Shown here in pieces: positions 25,003-37,000 of a DNA stretch of 64,000 bases. Position numbers and translations under genes: made by a program. The stretch lies in contig NZ_BBYF01000002.1 of the NCBI RefSeq assembly GCF_001894745.1, positions 682,001-746,000 of the forward strand. Direction: 5' to 3'. The notes beneath the pieces were generated by a model, which searched no databases, was not told the origin of the DNA, and saw only the letters and a program-made list of their open reading frames with translations. How positions within the stretch are numbered: position 1 is the stretch's first letter; each line of letters opens with the position of its first letter. Source of the DNA: Paenibacillus sp. NAIST15-1 (lineage in GTDB: Bacteria > Bacillota > Bacilli > Paenibacillales > Paenibacillaceae).

Positions 25003-28000
25003 GAACAAAGAAGCATATTGGAACAGGTGAAAAAGCGAGTAATCACAGCGGCGGAGGGATACCGGCATATTAACGAGTTATTGCAAAAATATCAGGGCTC
25101 TGTAAATCATCTGACTCATTCTGGAGGAGAGCTGGATGTCGGATATTTTCAAGAGGAATGGATAGAATCTGAGCCGGATACCCGTAAGAATGCTGCACTA
25201 TTTCACCGTATCTTGTTCTTTGATACCGATGGCCTGGCTGGAGATGCTTTGGCGGTTGGCTTGAAAATGCAAGATTCACCTGCTCGTGTCATGATTGTGC
25301 GGCCTGGTTCCTCTTTTCGTGAACTGGGCCCTGACCTTTTCGAAGTTAATCCGGTAGTGAAGGAAGATTACCAGCAACTTGTTCAAATCATGGTCGCACG
25401 AAATATTATACCGGATAAAATTATCCACTGGTGGTCGCGGACTACATATGGTGGTTATGCGTCATCAACATTACAACAACAGCTTGATCAGGGTGTATTT
25501 TCGCTCTTATATATCACCCAATCGTTGATGGAACAAAAACTAGGGAGAAAAGTATCCTTGGATTATGTTTATAGCGGTACCGAGGTTCAACCTCAATATG
25601 CTGCAGTTAACGGTTTTGTGAAAACTCTCCACCTGGAAAATCCAGATTTCGCTTATAAGACAGTAGGAATCCAAAATCAGGAGGAAGCTGTCGGATCGGA
25701 ATTTTACACCGCGGTCGCCGGGATCATTGCTGGTGAAATTGGCATGAATGATATCGAAGTTCGTTACAACGGCAAGCGCCGCTTAGTGAAGCAATATCGG
25801 AAGTTGGAAAATCCAGATCAATCGGAGGATGGATCCGTACGATTGAAGGATAAGGGAATCTATTTGATTACCGGTGGTGCCGGTGGTTTGGGACTGGTTT
25901 TTGCCGAATATTTGGCTCAGAAAGTGGCTGCTACCTTCATCCTCATCGGTAGATCAGAGTTAACGGTTGAGAAAAATAAGAAAATACAGAAAATGGGATC
26001 CAGTGGATCGGAAATCATCTATATTCCGGCGGATATATCCAGTAAAACCGATGTTGATCAATTGATTTCCCAGGTTAAATCAAGATTTTATCGGATTGAT
26101 GGGATAATTCACAGTGCGGGCATTTATCAAAATGGGTTAATTCTGAAAAAAAGCAAGGAAGAAATGGATAAGGTTCTGGATTCTAAAATCTGGGGAACCG
26201 TTTATTTGGATGAAGCATTGCGAGACGAACGGTTGGACTTTTTTATTGTGTGTTCCTCCTTGGCTGGTGAGTTCGGAAAAGTCGGCCAAAGTGACTATGC
26301 TTTCGGGAATTCCTTTTTGGATCACTTCGTCAAAATACGGGAACAATTCCGCAAGCAAAACAAACGTCACGGGAAAGCCGTTTCCATCAACTGGCCGTTA
26401 TGGGAAGAAGGTGGGATGACCCTGGAGCGTGAAGAGCAGCGGTCATTATGGGAACAAATGGGGATGAAATCCTTGCCAACTCGGGAAGGACTGGCGAGTT
26501 TAGACTTCGCCATGCGGTATGACTATGACCAAATCATTGTGACATATGGCGACCAGTCGCGGATTTTTCCGCATCTCTCTCGTAGTACGAAGCAACCGGA
26601 AACTCCTCAATATCCAGCACAACAGACCATGGTTGCTCAGGAACTGTATCATCCTACCGAAGCGTTATTAAAAGAGATATTGGTCAATGAAATCGGATTG
26701 TCGGCGGATAAGCTCGATTCCAGTACCAATTTTGAGAAATATGGTATCGATTCCATCGTGGTCAATCGTTTCAATGCGGAAATTGAGAAAAAGCTTGGCG
26801 CATTGCCGAAGACATTGCTGTTTGAGTACCATAGCGTCAATGCATTAACTGAATACCTGGTGAAAAACCAAACCGCGAAATTAGCAGAGTTTTTTGGAGC
26901 AACCCAAAGCGGGACGGAACATACTGGCGCCGTCTTGGAGACGAGAGGATGGAAAGCCCTCACCCCCATCAGTTTCCAAGGGAAAAACATGAGTTATCAA
27001 ACACAGACCAGCCCACTCCCAGCTGGGGACATAGCAGCAGATGGTACCATGTCGACAGAAATAGCCATTATTGGTCTGAACGGCCGCTATCCGGGGGCCA
27101 ATGATTTAGAGGAGTTCTGGACCAATCTGACTGTCGGCAAGGATAGTATTACGGAGATTCCTCCCCAGCGATGGGATCTCGCGAAATATTATGATTCCAA
27201 CTTTGACAATGTGAAAGAAGGAAAGATGTATTGTAAATGGGGCGGCTTTATTGAAGATTTCGATAAATTTGAACCGCTTTTCTTCAATATTTCCCCACGT
27301 GAAGCGGAAGCTATGGATCCTCAGGAACGGATTTTTTTGGAGACGGTTTGGGCGACTCTAGAGGATGCCGGATATAGTTTCAACAAACTACGTAAGCTGG
27401 CGCCCAAGGAGAATGGTTTGGATGTAGGGGTGTTCGTGGGGGCGACCTCCAATACCTATCCTCAGGCTGCCATGGAAGAATGGGCCAACGGGAACATGGT
27501 CACATTCAGTTCATCGCCATGGTCTATCGCCAATCGGATATCTTATGTGTTTAATTTTCACGGCCCAAGTATGCCGATAGATACTGCCTGTTCATCGTCG
27601 CTAATTGCCATTCATCTTGCTTGCGAAAGCTTGAGAAATGGGGAATGTTCCTTGGCGGTGGCTGGTGGGGTCAATCTTTACCTTCATCCGTCCAAGTATG
27701 TCGGCATGAGCCAGGCCAAAATGTTATCTCCAACCGGAATATGCAGTAGTTTTGGAGATAAGGCTGATGGCATGGTTCCCGGGGAAGGGGTGGGGGCGGT
27801 TTTACTCAAACCGTTACATCGGGCCGTAGCTGATCAAGATCATATTTATGCGGTGATTAAAGGAAGTGCGGTGAATCACGGTGGGAAAACCAACGGATAC
27901 TCGGTTCCCAACCCCAACGCCCAAGCCCGGCTCCTCTTGGATGCTTTCCAAAAGTCCGGTGTGGATCCACTCACCATCAGCTATATCGAGGCTCATGGCA

Positions 28001-31000
28001 CTGGAACGACATTAGGTGATCCCATTGAAATCGCTGGACTTACCAAAGCTGTGCGCCACTATACTGATAAGAAACATTTCTGCGCCATAGGCTCGGTGAA
28101 ATCTAATATTGGCCATTTGGAATCTGCTGCAGGGATTGCCGGACTGACCAAAATACTATTGCAAATGAAGTACCGACAATTGCTTCCTTCTATACATACG
28201 GAGCGTCTCAATCCCAATATTGATTTTGAGAATTCCCCGTTCTTTGTGCAGCGGAAATTGGAGCATTGGACGGAACCTGAGATGGAAATCGACAATGAAA
28301 TCAAAACATGCCCGCGTAGGGCAGGAATAAGTTCTTTTGGCGCGGGAGGTTCTAATGCTCACTTATTGCTTGAGGAATATTCGCATGCGCCAAGAGATAT
28401 ACCAGCCACTACCGAACCGCAATTATTTTTGCTTTCCGCCAAAAACGAAGCTCGGATCAAACAATACGCCAAGCGGTTGCGGGAGTTTCTTCAGGCAACA
28501 CCAATAGATTTGAATCCGGCGGATGTTGCATATACCTTGCAAGTTGGCCGGGAACCCATGGAGGAACGGCTGGCCATTGTTGCTACGGAAGTGAATAGCC
28601 TGATTCAAAGTCTAACGCATTTCCTGGAAGACCATTCCGATCCGGCGGTTATTTTCTGGGGCAACTGGAAACGGAATAAAGAAACACAGACACAGCCTTC
28701 TGGGGATCACTTGAGCCACATGTTGAAAAACAGGGAACTCCATGAATTAGGACGGATTTGGGCTCAGGGGACGGAAGTGGATTGGTTGGGGTTATACTCC
28801 GGAGTCCGTCCACGCATTGTCTCTTTACCCACCTATCCTTTTGACGGTAAGCGCTACTGGCTGTCGCAAACCGGGAGGAAAACGGACGAACAATGCCATC
28901 AGTTGTCGGGCCAGATACATCCTTTGGTTCATAGGAATCATTCAACCCTGGAAGAACAAAAGTTCAGCACCACCCTTACCGGGATGGAGTTTTTTACGGA
29001 AGACCACCGGGTGAACGGGCGAAAAGTGCTTCCGGGGGTTGCATACATAGAAATGGCGCTAACCGCGGGGAAGTTGTCCAGCAACCGGCCAGTGACCGGA
29101 ATGAGGAATCTGGTTTGGATAAGACCGGCAATGTTGGTGGAAACCCCTGAGGGAACCCAGCCGTTTCAATTGAATATCAGTCTGTATGGTGGACAGGATG
29201 AGGTGAAGTATCAGGTGTGGAGCGGTACCGAACCTGAAAAGCGGATCCTTCATGTTCAAGGCGGGTTAGTTTATGCAAATCCATCCGAACCTTTGGATTC
29301 AGCTGAATTTATTGATCTGGACGCGCTAAAAAATCGATTATTCCAGTCTATGGACGATCAATCCTGTTACCAACTTTATGAACAAAGTGGTTTGCGTTAT
29401 GGTACTCGATTCCGTGCTATCCGAAAACTGTATTACCGTAAGTCGGAAGTGCTAGCAGATTTGGAATTACCAGCCCAAATTGCGTCGGAATATGGAAAAT
29501 ACCAGTTAAACCCGGCATTAATGGATGGCGCATTGCAGTCGATTATTGCGCTGAAAGACACCAGTACAGATGATGCCGCAAAAACATATGTACCCTTTGA
29601 ATTGAATGAAGTCCGGATTTACGGTTCCTTACCCCGAAAATGCTACGCCCATGTTATCATGCAGGATTATTCCGGAAATAGTCCGGTGAGACGATACAAT
29701 GTCCAGATCGCTGATGAAACGGGTAAAGTTCTAGTATCTTTGAAGAATTTCTCCTTCCGGGTTCTGGAACAGGAATCCAGAGAAGCGGTTGTGTCTAACG
29801 GAATGGCCGAACGGCTTTATTTCCAGGGCCAATGGAAAAAAGCGGATTTGGGTCAGAGCGCATCCCCTCTGAAGCTAGATCGGACAATGGTGGTTTTCGA
29901 TACGGATGATCAATTTCCGGCGGCAATGCAACAAGTTTATGGATTCGGAACTCGGATTATCCATGTCAAACCGGGGCGAATGTATCAGAGTTTGGACAAT
30001 TTCCGATATGAGATCAATCCGGATAGCTCAGAAGATTACGGGCGTCTTATCGTTGAACTTCAGCAAAACAATCTAACGCCGGACATTTTCATTCACCGCT
30101 GGTCGCAAGTCCTGTTTAACAAGGATTCGGAAGTGTTACAAAATACGCTTCGAACCGGGTTTTATGCTTTATTTCATCTGATCCATGCTTTGCTTGAGAA
30201 TCTATCCGGACGTAAGATTCAGTTGTTATATTTGTATCCATCAAGCTCGGGATCAAAGTATTCAAGCGGAATTCAACCTCAATATGCTGCTGTCAGCGGA
30301 TTTGTCCGATCGGTTCACGCGGAATGTCCTGATTTGATTTGCAAGGTCATTGAAGACGGGACAGCCAGGAATCCATCCGGAATATTAACTCAATCTGGAA
30401 TGCTTGAACTGGAATTAGAAACTTACAATGCGGATGAAATGGAGATCCGTTATGATGACACTGGACGATGGGTGAAGGAGATCCGGGAATTTGTCCCGAC
30501 TGTTTCCTCGGAACCGGTGGCATCTCAAATCTCTCCGTTTAAACCCAACGGTGTCTATTTAATTACTGGTGGGGCAGGGGGCTTGGGGCTAAATATCGCA
30601 AATTGCCTGGCGCGGCATAGCAGAGTGAAGCTGGTCTTATCGGGCCGTTCTGATTTGGACGCCGCCCGGGAACTAAGGATTCGGGAAATGGAAGATCTGG
30701 GAGCTGAAGTCATCTATGTAAAAGCAGATATTTCTAAGTCCGATCAAGCTTCCCGTTTGGTGCAAACGGTCAAGTCCCGGTTTGGAACGATTCACGGGGT
30801 AATCCATTGCGCCGGAGTCATTCATGATAACTCCATCCGCCGGAAAACTTTGACGGAGACGGAAAAGGTGTTGGCGCCCAAGGTATTCGGGACTATTTTC
30901 TTGGATGAGGCGCTGGTCGATGAAACGCTAGATTTCTTTGTAATGTTCTCATCATTGGCTGCGGTTACCGGAAATCCCGGTCAGAGTGACTATGCGTTCG

Positions 31001-34000
31001 CTAATGGCTTTATTGGACAATATGCGGCAATGCGGTCGCAAGAACCCCGGTTGGGGAAGGTGTTGGCGATTCATTGGCCGTTATGGGAAGACGGTGGTAT
31101 GAAGGTCAATGATGCTACGGCCGCTATGCTCCGTGGCGCTGTAGGTATGAAACCCATAAACGCAGCCTCCGGGTTCCAAATCATGATGGAGGGCCTTGGC
31201 CGGCCGGAATCTGAAATTACCGTAATTGAGGGGGATAGTGGTAAAATCCGCCGATTCTTCAGTAGAAAATCTGCACCTGTCACGTCCGGATCCGCTGCTA
31301 TTCCCCCGCAGGTGGCGCTGAATGAAGACAGGCTGTTGCAAAGAATTCAACGAGACTTCGCAACCGGAGTCGCTGATATTCTGAAGATTAGTCCAGGAGA
31401 AATTGACATCGAGGCGGATTTAAGCGAATTTGGCTTTGATTCCGTCACGTTTACCCAATATAGCAACCTGCTGAATGAGAGATTCAATTTGGGGATCATG
31501 CCTTCGGATTTGTTTGAATTCCGATCTCTGATCTCCTTTTCTAAAGAGATGTTGGCCCGGTATCAGACGCAGTTTCTAATAGCTTATGAGAATTCTGCCG
31601 GAACGGCTTCAGTGGAAGAACAAGAGGTATTGGAAAGCATAGAAACGGTGGATCCACTCTGCAAATCAACAATTGTATCGAATAACATGGAATCGGAGCA
31701 ACTGTTGCTCAATATTCAACGGGATTTGCTGGCAGGAGTTGTGAAAATCCTAAAAATCAGTGAAGAAGATGTAGATGTCCATGCGGAAATGAGCGAGTTT
31801 GGCTTTGATTCGGTTACATTTACCCAATTCAGCAATTTGCTTAATGACCAGTTCAATATAGGAGTTACACCTTCACTTTTCTTTGAACACCGATCCCTGG
31901 ACTCTTTTGCCCGGGCGATTCTGGCGGAATACGAGCCGCAGTTGGACAAGTATTATCAAGATACAATCGCTTCGGTGGCTGCAACAACGGCAGAACCCGA
32001 AAGTAAGGCAACTGTGGTTGAAGATAGGAAAACATCACCTATGTCGAGATTTACGAACTGTGGAACCGGCTCGGCGCCAGAACCGGCTCGAACAGTAGAT
32101 GGAAACTACATCGCCATCATCGGGATGAGCGGCGTAATGCCGCAGTCGGAGGACTTTGAAGAATTTTGGCGCAATATTGAAGCTGAACGAGACTTGATCA
32201 CTGAAATTCCAGCGGATCGCTGGGACTGGAAGGCTTGTTACGGTGACCCCAAGGAGCATAATAAGACCAACATCAAATGGGGGGGATTTATGAAAGAGGT
32301 CGACAAGTTTGATGCCCAATTTTTCGGAATCTCCCCTCGCGAAGCGGAAATGATGGATCCTCAACAAAGAATTTTTTTGGAAGTTGTTTGGAAGACCATC
32401 GAAGATGCTGGTTATAAGGCCTCCGATTTGGCGGGAACTAAATTAGGGTTGTTTGTCGGAGTCTCCAGCGCGGATTATGCCGATTTATTAAAGGAATCGG
32501 GTATAGGTATTCAAGCTCAAACGGCTACCGGGAATTTTCATTCGGTATTACCCAACCGGATCTCCTATCTCCTGGATTTCCATGGACCGAGTGAACCTGT
32601 GGACACGGCTTGTTCCAGTTCCCTGGTAGCAATCCACCGGGCGGTGGAAGCAATCCGCAATGGAGATTGCTCCGAAGCCATTGCGGGAGGCATCAATGTT
32701 ATCGCCAGCCCTTCCACTTACATTACCTTCGGTAAGGCGGGGATGTTGTGTGAAGACGGACGTTGCAAGACCTTTGATCAACGGGCCAACGGTTATGTAC
32801 GTGGGGAAGGAGCCGCAGCCATTTTTCTGAAACCATTGCACCGGGCGATAGCTGAGGGCGACCACGTGTACGGGGTGATCCGGGGTACGGCGGTAAACCA
32901 TGGCGGGCATACCAACTCGCTAACCGCCCCCAATCCAATAGCGCAGGCAGATTTGTTAATCGATGCATGGCGCAAGTCCGGTCTTGATCCGCGCCGGGCT
33001 ACCTATATTGAAGCTCACGGTACGGGAACCAGCTTGGGAGATCCTATTGAAATCAACGGATTGAAAAAAGCCTTTGATCAGCTCTACCGGGATTGGAATT
33101 GTGAGAAACCCGTGTTGCCTCACTGTGGGCTTGGATCCATTAAAACCAACATTGGCCATTTGGAATCGGCATCGGGCATTGCCGGGATCATTAAGGTATT
33201 GTTGGCAATGCAACATGGGAAATTGCCGTCCAATATCCACTTTCAAGAACGGAATCCCTATATTCAATTACAGGACTCTCCCTTTTATATCGTGAATCAG
33301 ACCCTCCCATGGAAACGTCTCCAGGATGAAACCGGCACTGAGATTCCACGGGTTGCGGGGGTCAGTTCATTCGGTTTTGGAGGAGTCAATGCCCATATCA
33401 TCATCGAGGAAGGCGCGGTTTCCATGCCGGCGGCGGATCCAGTAATCGGACGCCGACACGTAATGGTATTGTCCGCCAAAAATACAGAAAGGCTTCGGGC
33501 ATACGCTGCCCGGATGCTGGCATTTTTTGAAGCCAACCCGAAGCTCTCGGATGAGTTTCTCGTAAATATTGCCTATACCTTGCAAACCGGCAGAGAGTCC
33601 ATGGATGAACGGCTGGCGTGGGTTGTTTCCAATCGGAGTGAACTGATAGAGACCTTGACTGCTTATTGCTCCGGACAAATGGTTCCGGCGATGATGCAAG
33701 GAAATATCCGAGCAAATAAAGGTAAAACCGGTATTACTCAAGACGGTAGCGGGAAAGAGTCCCTAAACAGCTTGCTTCAGCGTCGAGAGTTAACTGCCCT
33801 TGCCGATCTTTGGATTCAAGGTGTTGATGTCGATTGGAAAGGTCTATACAGGGAAACAGCACCTACCAGATTGTCGCTGCCCGTGTATCCGTTTGTCAAA
33901 GAACGTTATTGGATCCCCCATGTTGCCAAACCCGTTAACCAATCGGGTTCAAACAAACTACATGTGCTGATTGATTCCAACGAATCTACGTTGGAGGAAC

Positions 34001-37000
34001 AATGCTATCGAAAGACATTCAGCGGGGAAGAGTTTTTTATTAAGGATCATTCCAACATCCTTCCAGGTGTTGTTTACATGGAGATGTTGCGGGTGGCCGG
34101 CAATTTGGCCAATCGTTCCGCTCAGGTTAAAAAACTGAAAAACATAATCTGGGTCAGCCCCATTGCTGTAAATCCGGGCGAACCAAAGCAGGTTACCATC
34201 GGACTTTATCCTGAAGGCGATCAGATTCGCTTTGAGGTTTCCCACCGGGGAGATGATTCCTCGCGGCAAGATGAGTCCTATACCGTTCATTGCCAAGGAA
34301 GGCTGATCTATGAAAATGGAGTCAGCATCCCGGCCCAACCGGAATTCGTGGATGTATCAGCGGTCAAAGAACGGTGCCAGGGAGGCAAAGAAGAAGCGGA
34401 TGCCTATTATCAAAACCTGGAAAATATAGGGGTTCATTTTGGCCACCGATTTAAGGGGATTCAGGCCTTTTATTGCAATCAGAATGAAGCCTTGTCGGAA
34501 GTAGGCATTCCACCCGAATTGGAAGCGGGGGTGGAGGATTATTTATTGCACCCTACCCTGACCGATGGTGGGTTGCAGACGGTGGTGGTTTGGGCCTATT
34601 ACAATGGTGCGGATCCGAATACGGTATATTTGCCGTTTGTATTGGGAGAAGTTGAATTGGTTCGGCCAGGAGAGCGGATTACCTATGTATATGCCAAAAA
34701 AATGCCTGGGCAGGAGAATCTTGATCCTGTCGCCTCGCGCTATCAAGTATGGCTGTTGGATCGGCAAGGTCAAGTTGTAATCAAGCTAACGGATTATTCC
34801 GTCAGTGCTTTGAATGTGGATGCTGCAAAAGGGGGCGCGGGGAAAGCCGTGAATACGGATCTGATCTGTGCTCGGAGTCTCTGGGAGAACCGACCTTTGA
34901 AAAACTCCAATCCTGTTCTGGGTGAATCCTTTGGTACTTTGCTGTTGTTTGATCTTGGGAACCATACAGCCGTCCGATTGCAAAAAATGCTTTCCGGTTT
35001 CCACCAGGTCATCTTGGTTAAACCGGGTCGGAGTTTTACTGAATTGCCTGATGACACCTTTGAAATTCGTCCCACATGTCCTGAGGATTACCGTAAACTG
35101 TTGGGGTTACTTCATGAGCGGAAAAAAACTCCACAAAAAGTGTTACATCTTTGGTCGCAGGAATCATTCACTGGCAGAGGAGATACGCTGGCTGATCAGT
35201 TGGCCCGAAGTATTGATTCAATGTTGTATGTAAGCCGCGCGTATTTGGAAACCCATCCCGGCCTGAACGTGAAGTTGCTCTATGTTTACTTTGAAGCTCT
35301 TCGGGGGGAAAAAGGCGTGGGCACGCAATATCTTATCCAACCACAATATTCGGCGGTCGGTGGCTTTGCCAAAACCAACCGCATGGAGAATCCCAATCTC
35401 CACATAAAAACGATAGGATACCGGATCGCTCCCACACCTGATTCACTCAACGAGGGTGAAGTGGAGTGGATGCTCCGAGAGTTTACCCAGGGCAATCCGG
35501 AAGACATCGAACTGCGTTATCAGGACGGCCAACGGTGGGTTAGAACTTGGCGGGAGTTTATTCCGGATGCGGCGTCCTTCAGTGATTTGCCATTGCGGGA
35601 GCGGGGAGTTTATTTGATTACCGGCGGCACTGGTGGATTGGGGCTAATTTTTGCCGAGTACCTAGCGAAAAAGTGCCGGGCCAAACTGGTTTTAACCGGC
35701 CGGACTCCAGTGTTGTCTCCGGAACTATTGATGAAAATCAAGGGGCTGGAAGCTGCAGGGGCGGAAGTGACATATATAAGCGCGGACTTATCCAGTCGGA
35801 ACGCCGTAATGGATTTGATAAGCCGGGTAAAACACCGATTCTCCGGAATTCACGGAATTATACACAGCGCAGGAGTCATCCGTGATTCCTTAATCCGGGA
35901 GAAGAACCTAGAGGATTTTGAAGCGGTATTGGCGCCCAAGGTTTATGGCGCGGTATACCTGGATGAAGCCACTCACAGCGAACAGTTGGACTTTTTCGCC
36001 TTGTTTTCATCCATTACCGCTGTTACAGGAAATGTCGGCCAAAGCGACTATGCGTACGCTAATAGCTTTCTAGATGGTTTTGCTGCTTGGCGGGGAGAAC
36101 AAAATCGCCCTGGGAAAACCCTCTCCCTCAATTGGCCTTTATGGATGAACGGCGGGATGCAGGTGGATCACAAAATCCAAAATATGCTGGCGAATTTGGG
36201 GATGACTCCCATCAGCAATGAAACAGGTTTGAATGCTTTTGAAACCGCGCTGGGTGAATCCATGTCTCAATTCGTTTTTCTGCAAGGCGACCTTTCTAAA
36301 TTGCGACGTTTATTGCGTTTGGAAATCCCCCAACAGGTTCCGGCAACCGGAACACAGCCCGGTCACGGGCAGGGGGAATCCCTGCTGCCACAGATCCGGA
36401 AAGAACTGATTCATATCATGGCCGGAATCTTAAAATATGACGAAGCGAAGCTCAAGTTGGATGACAATATGAGCGGTATCGGGTTTGATTCCATCACCTT
36501 GACTGAACTTGCTAATCATCTTAATGAAACATTCAAAATCGACATTACACCAGCGCTTTTCTTCAAACATACGACTCCGGGCGCGTTGGCTTTGTGCCTA
36601 ATTAATGAACATCACGAAGCGATGGCTCGTTATTTTCATAAAAAATCGCCACTCGCCGCCGAGAAACCGTCACGGAACCAGTCAGAGAATCCGGCAGAGC
36701 TTAAGACACAACCTAACATTGGATTTCGATCCCGGTTCGAAAACATGAGTCTACCGCGAAATGAAGGTTACGATAATACCCCGGAACCGGTGGCTGTAAT
36801 CGGGATGAGTGGCGTGATGCCTCAATCTGATGATTTGGACGGATTTTGGCGGAATATGGAGAGCCAGCAGGATCTAATAACCGAGATTCCTGAGGATCGC
36901 TGGAATTGGGAAGCCATCTATGGTGAACCCAACGGCGAGTCATTTCAGACGAACATTAAATGGGGCGGTTTTATGCGAGAAGTGGATAAATTCGATCCCC

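Noticed and set aside
31312-31950. Tandem ACPs of module 7 as a beta-branching (HMGS cassette) site
   Set aside because: The Trp typical of beta-branching ACPs a few residues after the Ser is not visible (VTFTQ follows), and no HMGS or ECH gene is present in the window.
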